A DNA stretch of 64,000 nt from Rhodopirellula sp. SM50 (GCF_002289565.1 NZ_NTFY01000036.1:1-64000); one strand, 5' to 3'. Positions 1 to 10,974 are shown, counted from the first letter of the stretch. Translations and numbers: made by a program. Notes: a model not told the origin generated them from the letters alone.

Positions 1-48
1 AAACCGGAGAAACCACTTGTCCAGAGCTCAGATGTCTCGCTGCGCTCG

Positions 49-78
49 ACCCTCCCGCACACGGGAGGGTTTCTTCTT
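49..78 (+). terminator. Terminator-like hairpin, copy 1
   Basis: Nine-base perfect arms (ACCCTCCCG / CGGGAGGGT) with a 4-base loop are followed by TTCTTCTT. The shape is that of a rho-independent terminator reading rightward, which would end a gene lying to the left of the window. Because the same hairpin recurs 213 bp on, it may be part of a repeat element rather than a dedicated terminator. Confidence 0.5.
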
Positions 79-261
79 ACCTTGGTGCCGATGGCTGGCT
101 GTTTTGGCGATTCACCCACCTGGCACCCCGGTTGGTCGGGGTCTGTCCCCGGTTGGATGTTCCCCAAGTCGCGAGAGTTGAAGTCGCCCTCCCTCTGGGA
201 GGGTGCGTTGGCGTCGTTGTTGGCTCCGGGGCCGCGAAAAAACCTCTCCTCGCTGCGCTCG

Positions 262-291
262 ACCCTCCCGCACACGGGAGGGTTTCTTCTT
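262..291 (+). terminator. Terminator-like hairpin, copy 2
   Basis: This is an identical copy of the 49-78 hairpin with the same T-rich tail. Two in a row before the efflux operon would insulate it from upstream transcription if they are functional. Confidence 0.45.
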
Positions 292-513
292 ACCTTGGTG
301 CCCATGGCTGGCTGTTTTGGCGATTCACCCTCCTGGCAGCGCGGTCGGCTGGGGTCTGTCCCCGGTGGGATGTTGCTATCAATGGGGGGCGTTGCGTTGG
401 GGGACGCCGGGTTGTCCGTCTCGCTGGAAGGGGGGTATCCCCTCGCCGCAGACTCGTGTTCAAGCCGGCGATTGATCTTGTCGCCACCCCGCGGGGAATT
501 CTAGATCTGGGCC

Positions 514-2043
514 ATGATCAGTCTCGCCCCAGTCCGGCCCCGCCCCTTTGGGTGGGCTGCCTTGTTGCTTCTTTCGTCGTTAGCCGGCTGCGCCGGGCCG
601 GACGTCGCGGGCACCTTCCGAACCGAGTCTCCGCCGCCCTTTTCGGCCAGCGGATCGGCGGTGACGCCGGATCGCTGGTGGACGACGTTTGACGATCCCG
701 GGCTGAACCATCAGATCGACGCCGCGTTGGGCGACAATTTTTCATTGGCGGCTGCGCTCAATCGGCTGGCTGCTGCACGGGCGTTGACCCGACGCGAAGC
801 CTCGGACTTGTGGCCGGACGTCGACGGCGTGGCGGAAATCGGTGGTGTGTTTGGTCCCGGCAGCGATCAAACCAGTTACACGTTGGGGCTCGATACGTCC
901 TATCAGGTGGACCTGTGGGGGCAAATCGAATCGCGGGTCGAGGCCGAGCGGCTTCGCGCGGCGGCGACCGCTGCGGACTACCACGCGATCGCGCTGACGT
1001 TATCGGCCGAGATCGCCCGCACTTGGTTTTCGCTGATCGAAGCCCGCGCCCAATTGGCGTTGGTCGAAGAACAGATTGAAACCAACCGCAACGGCGTGAT
1101 CGCCCAAGAGCTGAAATTCGGTTCAGGGGAAGTCGGCGGCCCCGACGTGCTTCGGCAGCGTCAATTGGTCGAATCGACGCTGGAGCAATCGGTGGTGGTC
1201 AAGTCCCGAATCGACGTGCTGGAACATCAGTTGGCTGTGCTCCGCGGGCAGCTACCCCAGCAAGCCAGCTTCTACACCGGGGCCGAGCTGCCCGGATTGC
1301 CCCCGCTGCCGGACACGGGATTGCCATCGGAATTGCTGAAACGCCGCCCCGACGTGCGCCGCGATTATTTGGCGTTCATGGCCGCCGATCGCGATCTGGC
1401 ATCGGCGATCAGCTCCCGTTACCCGCGACTGAATCTGAGCGCGTCGGTGCTCAGCGTCGCCGATCACCCCGAAACGCTGCTCCGCGACTGGTTTGTCGGC
1501 ATCGGCGGGCAATTGATCGCGCCGCTGTTTGACGGCGGCCAGCGACGCGCCGAAATCGACCGCACCGCCGCCTTGGTTCGCCAGCGGTTCAACGAGTACG
1601 GCGAAACGATGCTGACCGCGTTCCGTGAAGTCGAGGACAATCTGGCACTGGAACGCTACCAGCTGGAACGATTGAAACATCTCGAAGCGCAATCGGAGTA
1701 CGCCAGACAGGCCTCCGATCAGCTGCGTCGACGCTACCTGTTTAGGGAGGCCGACTACCTGGACGTGCTCAGCGCGACCACGGCCGAACAAAGATTGCAG
1801 CGCGAAACGTTGGCCGCCCGACTAGACTTACTGCTCATCCGCGTCGCGCTGTACCTGGCGTTGGCCGGAGATTTTGAAACCCGTCCGCAAGCGCAGTTAG
1901 AGTTACAGGGGTTGGCAGTGCCTGAAGAAGTGTCCGTCGAGCAGGCCAACGGCGGCTCGGAGATCGAGTCGCAGCCGGCTTCTGAACTGCAGCAACTGCT
2001 CAGGTCCGTGGAGCCGTTTCCCGCCCGCGATGCAAATGAATGA
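514..2043 (+). CDS. RND efflux outer-membrane factor lipoprotein (NodT/OprM type)
   Basis: Outer-membrane channel subunit of a tripartite drug or metal exporter, 509 aa. The N-terminus is a lipoprotein signal with lipobox LAGC (Cys about residue 26). The body has the internally duplicated TolC-like helical architecture: an early segment around [12 protein letters not shown] and the second-half motif [15 protein letters not shown] typical of the family. Length fits the usual 450-510 aa. It is the first gene of a three-gene unit and its end overlaps the adaptor gene by 14 bases, implying translational coupling. No strong Shine-Dalgarno is seen before the ATG at 514. Family assignment is firm; the exported substrate is not predictable. 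Confidence 0.93.
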   Translation: MISLAPVRPRPFGWAALLLLSSLAGCAGPDVAGTFRTESPPPFSASGSAVTPDRWWTTFDDPGLNHQIDAALGDNFSLAAALNRLAAARALTRREASDLWPDVDGVAEIGGVFGPGSDQTSYTLGLDTSYQVDLWGQIESRVEAERLRAAATAADYHAIALTLSAEIARTWFSLIEARAQLALVEEQIETNRNGVIAQELKFGSGEVGGPDVLRQRQLVESTLEQSVVVKSRIDVLEHQLAVLRGQLPQQASFYTGAELPGLPPLPDTGLPSELLKRRPDVRRDYLAFMAADRDLASAISSRYPRLNLSASVLSVADHPETLLRDWFVGIGGQLIAPLFDGGQRRAEIDRTAALVRQRFNEYGETMLTAFREVEDNLALERYQLERLKHLEAQSEYARQASDQLRRRYLFREADYLDVLSATTAEQRLQRETLAARLDLLLIRVALYLALAGDFETRPQAQLELQGLAVPEEVSVEQANGGSEIESQPASELQQLLRSVEPFPARDANE

Positions 2044-3301
2044 CGCCCCGCAACGACGCCCCGTTTGGCGTTGGCTTCGCTTGATCGCCAATGTGCTCGT
2101 CTGTTTCGCGATCCTCGGCGCGTCGGCGGCCGCCATCGTCGTGATCAATCGAACCGAACCGACGGCGCAAACCATCAATGCCACTCGTAAGTCGGCCGCG
2201 CTGGTCGAAACCACCACGGCGCGTCGCGGAACGTACCGTCCCCGCTTGTCCGTGCTCGGCACCGTCCAGCCCGCCCAGGATATCGTGCTCAGCCCACGCG
2301 TCAGCGGACAAGTGATCGAGCTTTCACCCCGATTGGTTCCCGGCGGAATGGTCCGCGAAGGTGACTTGCTGCTGCGCATCGATCCGGCCGACTTCGAAAA
2401 CGCCCTGTCGATCCGCAAGAGTGAATTGGAGCAAGCCCAAGCCTCGCTGGAGATCGAGCAGGGGCGGCAGAGTCTGGCCGAAAAAGAACTCGCCTTGTTG
2501 GAAGGAACGATCGGCGAGGCCAACCGTTCGCTGGTGCTGCGGGAGCCTCAAATCGCATCGATCCGAGCCGAGTTTAACGCGGCCAAGGCGGCGGTCGAGC
2601 GGGCCGAGTTGGACCTGGAACGAACCCGCGTGATGGCCCCCTTCGACGCCCAGATCCTGAGCCGTTCGGTCAACGTCGGTTCTCAGGTTTCACCCGGCGA
2701 TGAGCTGGCCCGACTGGTCGGCATCGAAGAGTATTGGGTGATGGCCGCCGTCCCGGTACGCAGCTTGCCCTGGATCGAATTCCCCAAACCCGACGATCGA
2801 GAGGCATCCACTGCGGCAGAGGTCACCCCGCGGGGTTCGACGGTGCGGCTGAGGAACCCCGGCTCGTGGCCCGAGGGAACCGAGCGTCGGGGGCAGATCG
2901 CGCGGATGATCGGCACGCTGGATCAGCAGACCCGTTTGGCCCGCGTCCTGGTCACCGTGTCCGATCCGCTCGGGCAATCGTCTGACGCCCCGCCGCTGAT
3001 CTTGGACACGTTGATTGAAACAGAAATCGAAGGCAAGCCGATCGAAGACGTGGTGCGACTGGAACGAAAACTGGTCCGCGATAGCGACACGGTCTGGGTG
3101 ATGAAAAACGAAAGGTTGGAGATCCGACAAACCGACATCGTGTTTCGCGACGCCGACTACGCCTACATTCGCAGCGGTCTCGAAGATGGCGACGAAGTGG
3201 TCGTGACCACGTTGGCGACCGTTGCCGACGGGGTCGGGCTGCGTAAGATCAATGACGCATCGGACCGCGAGCAATCCAACGGCGGGGAGTCCGCCCCGTG
3301 A
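2030..3301 (+). CDS. RND efflux periplasmic adaptor (membrane fusion protein)
   Basis: HlyD/AcrA-family adaptor, 423 aa, that bridges the inner-membrane pump and outer-membrane channel. A single N-terminal transmembrane anchor lies at about residues 17-38. Next come the lipoyl/biotinyl-like half motifs ([19 protein letters not shown]; later [21 protein letters not shown]) that flank an alpha-helical hairpin (about 120-190), then beta-barrel and membrane-proximal domains. Two ATGs are possible, at 2030 and 2036, both inside the end of the upstream gene. The gene's own end overlaps the pump start by GTGA. Polar order channel-adaptor-pump supports one transcript. Confidence 0.93.
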   Translation: MQMNDAPQRRPVWRWLRLIANVLVCFAILGASAAAIVVINRTEPTAQTINATRKSAALVETTTARRGTYRPRLSVLGTVQPAQDIVLSPRVSGQVIELSPRLVPGGMVREGDLLLRIDPADFENALSIRKSELEQAQASLEIEQGRQSLAEKELALLEGTIGEANRSLVLREPQIASIRAEFNAAKAAVERAELDLERTRVMAPFDAQILSRSVNVGSQVSPGDELARLVGIEEYWVMAAVPVRSLPWIEFPKPDDREASTAAEVTPRGSTVRLRNPGSWPEGTERRGQIARMIGTLDQQTRLARVLVTVSDPLGQSSDAPPLILDTLIETEIEGKPIEDVVRLERKLVRDSDTVWVMKNERLEIRQTDIVFRDADYAYIRSGLEDGDEVVVTTLATVADGVGLRKINDASDREQSNGGESAP

Positions 3302-6300
3302 AGCAACCTGCGGTGAATCACAAATCGGCGACTCCGGAATTGGCGACTCCAGAGTCGTCCGCCCGCCCGTCGACAGGTGGGCCGATCGCTTGGATGGCAC
3401 GCAATTCGATCGCGGCCAATCTGCTGATGATCATTCTGCTCGGCGGCGGAGTCTGGTCGGCCGCTGTGATCCAGAAGGAAGTCTTTCCACAATTCGAACT
3501 GGACATCGTCGAAGTCCGCGTCGACTATCCCGGCGCCGCGCCGGAAGAGGTCGAACAGGGGATCTTGCGCCCGATCGAGGGCGCCGTTCGCTCGGTCGAA
3601 GGCATCCGCGAAATCACCAGCGAAGCACGGGAAGGTCGGGGCGAGGTGCTGATCGAAATCGTCGCCGGCCAGCAACGGATGAAAGCGTTCCAGGACATCG
3701 AGCAAGCGGTCAGCCGGATTCGCACGTTTCCCGATCAGATCGAACAGCCCGAGGTCCGCTTGCAGTCCGAGCAGCGTGAAGCGATGCAGGTGGCGATCTA
3801 CGGCCCCATCGATGTGTGGTCCCTGCGGAAGTTGGCCGAACAGCTGCGGGACCAGTTACAAGCCCACGACCAGATCACGCAAGTCGAACTGCGCCGGGTG
3901 CCGGCCTACGTCACCCACGTCGAGATCCCGCGGCAACGGCTGCGCGAGTACGGGCTGACGCTGCCCGACGTGGCGGACATCATCCGAACGTCCAGCCAGG
4001 ATGTGGCGGCCGGTTCGGTGCAAACCAGTGGCGGAGAGATTTTGTTGCGGGTGAAGGCTCGCAAGCAGTGGGCCGATGAATTTGCGGCCATGGAAATCGT
4101 CTCCGGCCGCGACGGTCCGGCCGTCACCCTCGGTGACATCGCCACCATCCGTGACGGATTCGAAGAAGTCGGCTTTCATTCCCAGTTCAGCCAGACGCCG
4201 TCGGTGGAACTGGACATCTTTCGCACCGGTTCCCAGTCGCCGACCGACGTTGCCGATGCGGTCCATCAGACGATGCGAGACTTTGAAGGCGTGTTGCCAC
4301 CGGGCGTGAAGTGGCGGATCGATCGCAACAACGCCGAAGAGTTTCGTCGCCGTTTGAATCTGGTGTTGAAAAACGCGGTGATGGCAGTCTGTATCGTGCT
4401 GTTGATTCTGGCGTTGTTTCTTGAGATGCGGCTCGCGTTTTGGGTGATGATGGGCATGGCCGTCTCGTTCATCGGCGGGATCTTATTGCTGCCCCTGGCC
4501 GATGTCAGCATCAACATGATTTCCCTGTTCGGGTTTCTGGTCGTGTTGGGCATCGTCGTCGACGACGCCGTGGTGGTCGGCGAAAACGTCTACGAAAAAC
4601 GACAGGAAAGCGACGACGACGAGCAAGCCGCGATCGATGGGACCCGCGAGGTCGCCGGTCCGGTCGTCTTCAGCATCCTGACCAACATCGTGGCCTTTGT
4701 CCCGCTGATGTTTATCCCCGGGGAGACCGGCAAGTTTTGGGGGCCGTTGCCGATCGTGGTGATCCTGGTGCTGTCCCTGTCACTGGTTGAATCGCTGTTT
4801 ATCTTGCCCGCACACCTGGCACATGCCCGTGCCGGCGGACGAAAAGGCCCTGGTTTGGGGGCCACACTGCACCGCGGCCAACAGGCGTTTGGTCGGGCCT
4901 TCAATCGCGTCGTCGAAGTGGCGTTCCGTCCCGTGCTGTTTGGCTGTTTGCGATGGCGATACATCACCGCCTCGACGGCGCTCGGCCTGTTTCTGGTCGT
5001 CGGCGGGTACGCCACCAGTTCCCACATGGGCATGATCCTGATGCCCGAAGTGTCCGCCGATGAAATCGAAGCCGGCGTGCGAATGCCGGTCGGGACCACG
5101 CAAGCCCAAGCCGCTGAAATCGCCAAGGCCGTGACCGATGCCAGTCTGCGGATGTTCGACGAACACGACCTGTACAAAGTCGCCGAAGGCATCAAGACCA
5201 ACGTCCGTGGAGAGAGCTTTATCGATGTGGAAATCGTGATGAAGCCGCCGGATCAACGTGACATGACCGCCGGTGAAGTGATCGAATTGTGGCGCGAATC
5301 GATCGGGGACTTGCCGGGCGTTAGCCAAGTGACCTTTGAGGCCGAACGAGGTCCCGGTGGGGCTCGTCGCGCGATCAGCATCGACCTCAGCCACAGCGAC
5401 ATCGGCGTGTTGGAAAAGGCGTCGCAAGCCTTGGTCGAGCGATGTGAAAGCTTTGCCAACGTCCGCGATGTCAGCGACAGCTACAACAAGGGCAAGGTTC
5501 AATACGACTTTCGGCTCCGCCCCGAAGGCCGCGCGCTGGGGCTGACCGATGAGGAACTGGGCGAACAGCTTCGCGGCGCGTTCTTCGGTTCACTGGCGCT
5601 GCGTCTGTTGCGCGGCACCAATGAAATCGAAGTCCGCGTTAAATTGCCCGAGGACCAGCGTGAAGACATTTACAATCTCGAAGACATGATCATTCGCACT
5701 CCGTCGGGGGCCGAAGTGCCGCTGCTGGACGTCGCGGAGCTCGAACAATCGCTGGCCTTTCGATCGATCGACCGCCGCGACGGCAGACGGGTGATCAACG
5801 TGTCGATGGATGTCGAACCCAAACGCGCGGTGACTCAAGTGATCGAAGCGCTGCGCACCGAAGCGCTGCCCCGGTTGCGTGCCGACTACCCCGGCATCAC
5901 GTGGAGTTTCGAGGGCAGTGACGCGGAGATGCGTCAGGCGACCGCGTCGCTCTGGGGATCGTTCGGTCTGGCCCTGGCGGTGATCTATTCGTTGTTGGCC
6001 ATCGCGTTTCGTGGGTACGTTCAACCATTGATCGTGTTGGTCGCGATTCCGTTCGGGATCGTCGGCGCGGTGCTCGGCCACATCCTGCTCGGCTATGACT
6101 TGTCGCTGGTCAGTCTGATGGGCGTGATCGCCCTATCCGGCGTGGTGATCAACGACTCGTTGATCATGATCGACTACGCCAATCGCCGACGCGTTGAAGG
6201 TCGCTCGGCGTTTGAAGCGATTTCTCAAGCCGGGTTGCGGCGATTTCGCCCGATCCTGTTGACGACGCTGACCACCTTCGGCGGGTTGATGCCGCTGATT

Positions 6301-6474
6301 TTCGAAGACTCCTTGCAAGCCCAATACATCATCCCGATGGCGATCTCGCTCGGGTTCGGCATCCTGTTCGCCACCGCCATCATCCTGGTCCTGGTCCCCT
6401 GCCTGTACCTGATCCTGGAAGACATCCAGACGGTCCTCCGCAGCAAGCCAGCCGACGGTCGACGAGCGTCTTAG
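3298..6474 (+). CDS. RND efflux pump permease (AcrB/MexB superfamily)
   Basis: Inner-membrane proton-driven exporter, 1058 aa, full length for the family. The start is GTG at 3298, overlapping the adaptor stop (GTGA). The first helix follows [15 protein letters not shown]. Twelve transmembrane segments are expected in two halves with two large periplasmic loops. TM4 carries the proton-relay pair in [14 protein letters not shown]; the second-half equivalent reads [17 protein letters not shown]. The sequence is of the general multidrug/lipid-exporting AcrB type rather than the heavy-metal type, but the substrate is unknown. It closes the operon; a triple palindromic repeat begins at its stop codon. 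Confidence 0.94.
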   Translation: MKQPAVNHKSATPELATPESSARPSTGGPIAWMARNSIAANLLMIILLGGGVWSAAVIQKEVFPQFELDIVEVRVDYPGAAPEEVEQGILRPIEGAVRSVEGIREITSEAREGRGEVLIEIVAGQQRMKAFQDIEQAVSRIRTFPDQIEQPEVRLQSEQREAMQVAIYGPIDVWSLRKLAEQLRDQLQAHDQITQVELRRVPAYVTHVEIPRQRLREYGLTLPDVADIIRTSSQDVAAGSVQTSGGEILLRVKARKQWADEFAAMEIVSGRDGPAVTLGDIATIRDGFEEVGFHSQFSQTPSVELDIFRTGSQSPTDVADAVHQTMRDFEGVLPPGVKWRIDRNNAEEFRRRLNLVLKNAVMAVCIVLLILALFLEMRLAFWVMMGMAVSFIGGILLLPLADVSINMISLFGFLVVLGIVVDDAVVVGENVYEKRQESDDDEQAAIDGTREVAGPVVFSILTNIVAFVPLMFIPGETGKFWGPLPIVVILVLSLSLVESLFILPAHLAHARAGGRKGPGLGATLHRGQQAFGRAFNRVVEVAFRPVLFGCLRWRYITASTALGLFLVVGGYATSSHMGMILMPEVSADEIEAGVRMPVGTTQAQAAEIAKAVTDASLRMFDEHDLYKVAEGIKTNVRGESFIDVEIVMKPPDQRDMTAGEVIELWRESIGDLPGVSQVTFEAERGPGGARRAISIDLSHSDIGVLEKASQALVERCESFANVRDVSDSYNKGKVQYDFRLRPEGRALGLTDEELGEQLRGAFFGSLALRLLRGTNEIEVRVKLPEDQREDIYNLEDMIIRTPSGAEVPLLDVAELEQSLAFRSIDRRDGRRVINVSMDVEPKRAVTQVIEALRTEALPRLRADYPGITWSFEGSDAEMRQATASLWGSFGLALAVIYSLLAIAFRGYVQPLIVLVAIPFGIVGAVLGHILLGYDLSLVSLMGVIALSGVVINDSLIMIDYANRRRVEGRSAFEAISQAGLRRFRPILLTTLTTFGGLMPLIFEDSLQAQYIIPMAISLGFGILFATAIILVLVPCLYLILEDIQTVLRSKPADGRRAS

Positions 6475-6706
6475 CGGAACGGCGCGAGCCGTCCGGTGCC
6501 GCGAGACCGGAGGGCTTGCGCCCTGCCGCTACCATCCGCCCGGTTCGATTGCCATCTTAGCGGAACGGCGCGAGCCGTCCGGTGCCGTGAGACCGGAGGG
6601 CTTGCGCCCTGCCGCTACCATCCGTCCGGTTCGATTGCCGTCTTAACGGAACGGCGCGAGCCGTCCGGTGCCGCGAGACCGGAGGGCTTGCGCCCTGCCG
6701 CTACCA
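6470..6706. repeat. Three 86-bp-period palindromic (REP-like) repeats
   Basis: Three near-identical units start at 6470, 6556 and 6642, exactly 86 bp apart. Each has a palindromic core beginning TTAGCGGAACGGCGCGAGCC and ending GGGCTTGCGCCCTGCCGCTA, plus an 18-22 bp linker (CATCCG[CT]CCGGTTCGATTGC) lost from the last copy. Within a unit, TAGCGG/CCGCTA, GGCGCGAGCC, CCGGT..ACCGG and AGGGCTTGCGCCCT pair, so each could fold as a branched hairpin. The first unit includes the stop codon of the pump gene. Likely mobile REP/REPIN-type elements that may also end transcription between convergent genes. Confidence 0.9.
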
Positions 6707-6723
6707 ATCGGATGATCGACCGC

Positions 6724-7497
6724 TTACTCACGCTGCCGAAACCGTTTTCGATAGGCCAGCGGCGTCATGCCGGTGAAGCGGCGAAACCGTTTGGTGAAGT
6801 GACTCTGGTCAAAGAACCCGACCGCGACTGCAATTCCGGTGATCGATTCGGAGGTTCGCGTCAGTCGGTCGCGCGCCTCTTGCATGCGACGCGACAGGAT
6901 GTATTCCGTGGGCGACATGCGCAGGACGCTGCGAAAGCGATGGTTGAATTGCGACGTCGATAAACCGGTCATCGCGGCCAAGGCTTTCATCGAAATCGTC
7001 GTCGCATAATGCTCATCGATGAATCGAATCGCCGCTGCCAACTCGCTGAAGAACGACGCCTCTTCGGCCGGTGTCGCGATCGGGTACATGGCACCGGCGA
7101 TCCCGATCACCCCTCCCTCGGCCGAAAACAGCGGCGTCTTGGTCGAAACGTACCACTGCGGAGTGCCGCGGACGTGTGGCACCAACCAGACCTGATTGGG
7201 AATCGTGCGTTTCAATTGCATCACGCGACGGTCTTCGGCGTGGTAGGCGTCGGCCAACGCGGGCGGTTGAAATTCGCTGTCGCTCCGTCCGTAAAGCTCC
7301 TCGACGTCGGTCAAGCCGAACACATCGGTCAGCGTGCGGGGGTTCACTGCGATGTAACGCTGTTGGCTGTCCTTGGCATAAAACAGCACCAGCGGCAGCG
7401 ACTCAAACAGTTCGATGACACTGCGTACGCCGGGGTTTTTCCCCAGAAATGCTTCGCTGAATGCTCTGCCGGTGGTTGCGGGGCCCGAATTCGCCAT
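6724..7497 (-). CDS. PAS-domain AraC-family transcriptional regulator
   Basis: DNA-binding regulator, 257 aa. Residues about 20-135 form a PAS sensor (LPLVLFYAKDSQQRYIAVN, then SDSEF and a VSTKTPLF segment). Residues about 155-255 form the paired helix-turn-helix AraC domain: MKALAAMTGLSTSQFNHRF and ITGIAVAVGFFDQSHFTKRF with the conserved PLAYRKRF end. The cue is probably a small ligand or redox signal sensed by PAS. It is convergent with the efflux operon and divergent from the DUF1549 gene at 7776, so it may control that unit from the shared 7498-7775 interval; this is inference. Confidence 0.9.
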   Translation of the reverse strand: MANSGPATTGRAFSEAFLGKNPGVRSVIELFESLPLVLFYAKDSQQRYIAVNPRTLTDVFGLTDVEELYGRSDSEFQPPALADAYHAEDRRVMQLKRTIPNQVWLVPHVRGTPQWYVSTKTPLFSAEGGVIGIAGAMYPIATPAEEASFFSELAAAIRFIDEHYATTISMKALAAMTGLSTSQFNHRFRSVLRMSPTEYILSRRMQEARDRLTRTSESITGIAVAVGFFDQSHFTKRFRRFTGMTPLAYRKRFRQRE

Positions 7498-7560
7498 GGG
7501 ACGTCAATTGGTTAAGTGACGGATTTGATCGCAGCGGAAAACGCTAAGACTTTCGCAGCT

Positions 7561-7619
7561 CCGGCCCTCTCTGGCGTTTGCTTGCTGCGCAAACGCCGTC
7601 TCTCCCAGAGGGAGAGAGA
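7561..7619. repeat. Imperfect palindrome in the divergent promoter interval
   Basis: The core GGCGTTTGC..GCAAACGCC is flanked by CCCTCTCTGG and CCCAGAGGGAGAGAG. It resembles the GGGAGGGT-type hairpins near position 50 and sits between the AraC regulator and the DUF1549 gene. It may be a repeat element or a regulatory palindrome; nothing in the sequence decides between them. Confidence 0.5.
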
Positions 7620-7775
7620 CTAAATCGGTTGCCAAAAGCTGCAGCAAAAGAATTGACGTCCATCGGCAAAACGTACCAAAATCGACGCAGGCTGGTACAA
7701 GACCTGACGCAAAAATCTGCGACAATGAAGAGCTCCCCTACGCCCTCCCGCCATTTCTTCCCCCATCCTTGCGAC

Positions 7776-10700
7776 ATGGCTGCACTGAAAAATCTTACCA
7801 TCGCTGCCTGCTTGGCCCTGGTCCTCGGGGTTGGCCCGGCCGCATGGTGTCAGACGCCGATCTCGTTTAATTCGCAGATCCGCCCGATCTTGTCCGAGTA
7901 CTGCTTCGCCTGCCATGGGCCGGACGAAGAAACCCGTGCCGCCGATCTGAGGCTGGATCAACGTGAGCCCGCGTTGGACTACGGTGCGATCGTCGAAGGG
8001 GAACCGGACGAAAGTCTGTTGATCGAGCGAATCGTGTCGGAGGATCCGGACATGCTGATGCCGCCCCCGGAAACCGGCAAGACGTTGACGGCGGCACAAA
8101 AGGAGTTGCTCGCCGAGTGGATTCGCCAGGGCGGCGAATATCAAAAGCATTGGTCGTTTGAACCGCTGCCGGAGTCGATTGCGATTCCAGAGTCGGTGGA
8201 TGATTGGCCGCGGACCTCCGTCGACCCCTTCGTGGCTCAAAAGCATCGGGAAAAAGGCTTCCAGCCGAACCAAGAAGCAGACAAGGCGACGTGGCTGCGA
8301 CGGGTCACGTTCGATCTGACCGGGCTGCCGCCGACGTTGTCTCAGCTGGACGCGTTCCTGGCCGACTCGTCAGACGATGCGTATGACAATGTGGTGGAGC
8401 GTCTGTTGGCATCTCCGGCCTATGGCGAACGGATGGCGGTGATGTGGCTGGACGTTGCGCGGTACGCGGACACGTTCGGTTACCAAAACGATATTCCGAT
8501 GGAAGTCTGGCCATGGCGACAGTGGGTGATCGAAGCGTTCAACTCCAACATGCCGTACGACCAGTTTATCACCGAACAAATCGCCGGCGACTTGATCCCC
8601 AATGCAACGGTCTCCCAGCGGCTGGCCACCACATTCAATCGGCTGCACCGACAAACCAACGAAGGCGGTAGTGTCGCCGAAGAATTTCGTTTGACCGGCA
8701 TCACCGACCGGACGACGACGGCGGGTACCGCGTTCCTGGGGCTGACCATGGAATGCTGCCGCTGTCACGACCACAAGTTTGACCCGATCAAACAAAAGGA
8801 GTTCTATCAGCTTTCGGCATACTTTTCTGACATCGACGAGTTCGGACTCTACTCGCACTTCACCTTCTCCGCACCCACACCGGCGATGTTGTTGTATGAA
8901 GGTGACCAGCAACAGAATCACGAAGCGGCCAAGCAAGCGATCGCGGAAGCCGAGGCATCGCTGGAGGCCGCGATCCGAACGGCCCGTGTTGAGTGGCAGT
9001 CGCGCCAGGACGATTGGATCGAAACGTTGCCCGATCCCCGCGGGCCCGTGTTCGCTTTACCGCTGGAAGGAACGGTCGACGGCATCGTCGGCAAGGCGAC
9101 CGTCTGTAACGGCGACGACGCGATCGAGTGCAAGGACGCTCCCCTGTTTGGGCGGACATCGGAATTCTCCTACAGCCTTTGGGTTCGCCCTGAATCGCAG
9201 GGCCCGCGGATGATGGTGCTGCACCAATCCCGAGCCGCTGAGGACGCCGCCTTTCGCGGGTTGGAACTGACCCTCGATGAAGGTCACCCGCAGTTCTCGA
9301 TGATCCACTTTTGGCCCGGTAATGCGATGAGGGTTCGTTCGCTCGAGCAGATTCCGAACGGACGATGGACACACCTTGCGGTGACGCATGACGGCAGCGG
9401 CCGCGCCGACGGCGTGCGGATTTTCATCAATGGAAAACCCGTCGAGGTGGACGTCATTCGCGACCAGCTGACGCGCGACGTGCGGCAACGAACCGAATGG
9501 GGGGATCTGGATGTCGATCGAGTGTCACTGACGTTGGGCGCGCGTTTTCGTGATCTCGGATTCCGCGGCGGACGCGTCGATGACCTGAAAGTCTTTGACG
9601 TTGAACTCTCGACGGCGGAGGTGCTTTCGATCTTTGCCGCCGTACAACCTGAAAACGCTCCTCCCGTCGTCGACGCCGAGATCGCGCTGCAGCATCAATG
9701 GCTCACCGCTGACGAAACCGTCGCCCAGGCACGGCGCCGACTGGCGAAAGCTCGCGAGATCGAAAACGAGATCGTCACGGGGGTGCGAGAAATCATGACG
9801 ATGCGTCACTACGAAGACGCGCCGCCGACGCACGTGCTCGGTCGCGGCGAATACACAAACAAGACAGAACAAGTCTCACCCGGCACCCCCGAGTTGGCCG
9901 GCGGCTTGCCCGAGGCCGGCGACGACCGCTTGTCGTTGGCCAAGTGGATGACCGATCCACAGAACCCGCTGACGTCTCGGGTGATCGCCAACCGCATGTG
10001 GCATCTGTTCTTCGGCCGCGGCATCGTCGTCACGCTGGAAGATTTCGGTTCCCAAGGAACACCACCCACGCACCCCGAGTTGCTGGACCATCTCGCTCGG
10101 TCGCTGATGGACAACGGTTGGGATCTGCATTGGCTGTGCCGCGAGATCGTGCTTTCGTCGACGTATCGCCAGTCTTCCAAAGTCGGCGACCCCCAACTCT
10201 ACCAGCGTGACCGCGACAACACGTGGTTGACTCGCGGCCCCAAGCATCGGCTCTCTGCCGAGCAACTGCGTGACACCGTCTTGGCGGCGAGCGGATTGCT
10301 GGTCAAAAAGATCGGCGGTCCCAGCGTGATGCCGTACCAACCGGCCGGTCTTTGGCGAGAATCAGGCACCGGCAAGTCGTACAACCAATCGACGGGCGAC
10401 GGGCTGTACCGACGCAGCTTGTACACGTTTTGGAAACGGACCGCACCGCCGCCGACGATGTTGACGCTCGATGCGACCAGCCGCGAAAGCTGCACGCCCC
10501 GACGCGAGCTGACGACGACGCCGCTGCAGGCACTCGTGTTCCTCAACGACCCCCAATACGTCGAAGCGTCACGTGTGCTGGCGGAATCCTTGGTCCAAAC
10601 GCACGGCGATGACCACGATGCACGCTGGAACGAACTGTTCCGCAAAGTTCTCAGCCGTCCACCCAATGACGGTGAACGAGAGGTGATCAACCAGTTGTAC

Positions 10701-10865
10701 CACGAACAACAAACGTATTTTTCGAAGAACCCTCCCTTCGCCGACGAGTTCCTCAATGTCGGTGCTCAGCCGCTGCAGGATGCGGCCGAGCGAACAGATG
10801 TGGCGGCGACGACCATCGTGGTTCAAGCCCTGTTTGCCTACGACGAATCCATCATGCTCCGATAA
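7776..10865 (+). CDS. PSCyt1-DUF1549-LamG-DUF1553 secreted protein
   Basis: Large planctomycete-type exported protein, 1029 aa from the ATG at 7776. That start is chosen because a clean signal peptide (MAALKNLTIAACLALVLG) follows it; the frame is open further upstream. A cytochrome-like haem motif CFACHGP lies at residues 43-49. Then come DUF1549 (about 140-370, containing CCRCHDHKFDPI), a LamG/concanavalin-like lectin fold (about 460-620, with FSYSLWVRPES) and DUF1553 (about 740-1010, with SRVIANRMWHLFFGRGIV). These proteins are almost always paired with DUF1501 partners, as here. Their function is unproven; a surface role in polymer binding or oxidation is a common proposal. Confidence 0.93.
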   Translation: MAALKNLTIAACLALVLGVGPAAWCQTPISFNSQIRPILSEYCFACHGPDEETRAADLRLDQREPALDYGAIVEGEPDESLLIERIVSEDPDMLMPPPETGKTLTAAQKELLAEWIRQGGEYQKHWSFEPLPESIAIPESVDDWPRTSVDPFVAQKHREKGFQPNQEADKATWLRRVTFDLTGLPPTLSQLDAFLADSSDDAYDNVVERLLASPAYGERMAVMWLDVARYADTFGYQNDIPMEVWPWRQWVIEAFNSNMPYDQFITEQIAGDLIPNATVSQRLATTFNRLHRQTNEGGSVAEEFRLTGITDRTTTAGTAFLGLTMECCRCHDHKFDPIKQKEFYQLSAYFSDIDEFGLYSHFTFSAPTPAMLLYEGDQQQNHEAAKQAIAEAEASLEAAIRTARVEWQSRQDDWIETLPDPRGPVFALPLEGTVDGIVGKATVCNGDDAIECKDAPLFGRTSEFSYSLWVRPESQGPRMMVLHQSRAAEDAAFRGLELTLDEGHPQFSMIHFWPGNAMRVRSLEQIPNGRWTHLAVTHDGSGRADGVRIFINGKPVEVDVIRDQLTRDVRQRTEWGDLDVDRVSLTLGARFRDLGFRGGRVDDLKVFDVELSTAEVLSIFAAVQPENAPPVVDAEIALQHQWLTADETVAQARRRLAKAREIENEIVTGVREIMTMRHYEDAPPTHVLGRGEYTNKTEQVSPGTPELAGGLPEAGDDRLSLAKWMTDPQNPLTSRVIANRMWHLFFGRGIVVTLEDFGSQGTPPTHPELLDHLARSLMDNGWDLHWLCREIVLSSTYRQSSKVGDPQLYQRDRDNTWLTRGPKHRLSAEQLRDTVLAASGLLVKKIGGPSVMPYQPAGLWRESGTGKSYNQSTGDGLYRRSLYTFWKRTAPPPTMLTLDATSRESCTPRRELTTTPLQALVFLNDPQYVEASRVLAESLVQTHGDDHDARWNELFRKVLSRPPNDGEREVINQLYHEQQTYFSKNPPFADEFLNVGAQPLQDAAERTDVAATTIVVQALFAYDESIMLR

Positions 10866-10880
10866 CCGAACCGCAACCCT

Positions 10881-10936
10881 GTGGGATAGGCTGCCAGCCG
10901 GTCAATCTTGCAATGACAGGCTGGAAGCCTATCCCA
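10881..10936. repeat. Intergenic hairpin, GGATAGGCT family, copy 1
   Basis: An inverted repeat with arms of about 24 bases (GTGGGATAGGCTGCCAGCC.. / ..GGCTGGAAGCCTATCCCA) and two mismatches lies between the DUF1553 stop and the DUF1501 start. It is closely related to the perfect copy at 12433-12489. There is no T-tract, so it may act as an RNA-stability or attenuation element, or simply be a REP element. Confidence 0.85.
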
Positions 10937-10974
10937 TTTATCCTCCGCATCACGATCAACGAGCGATAACGACC

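Larger units (their letters stand above)
36..337. repeat. Direct repeat pair, 213-bp spacing
   Basis: A stretch of about 88 bases beginning CTCGCTGCGCTCGACCCTCC at 36 returns almost unchanged at 249. Each copy includes a GC hairpin, a T-rich tail and then the same GGCTGGCTGTTTTGGCGATT segment. The whole region 1-513 shows no convincing gene: its reading frames have no recognisable domain, overlap each other on both strands and run through the repeats. It is best read as intergenic repeat sequence upstream of the efflux operon. Confidence 0.8.

Noticed and set aside
82-692. Overlapping reading frames before the efflux operon
   Set aside because: They cross direct repeats and hairpins, overlap each other and the lipoprotein start, and show no known domain.
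6470-6706. CRISPR or tandem gene fragment in the 86-bp repeats
   Set aside because: The linkers between palindromes are nearly identical rather than unique, and no protein motif is encoded.
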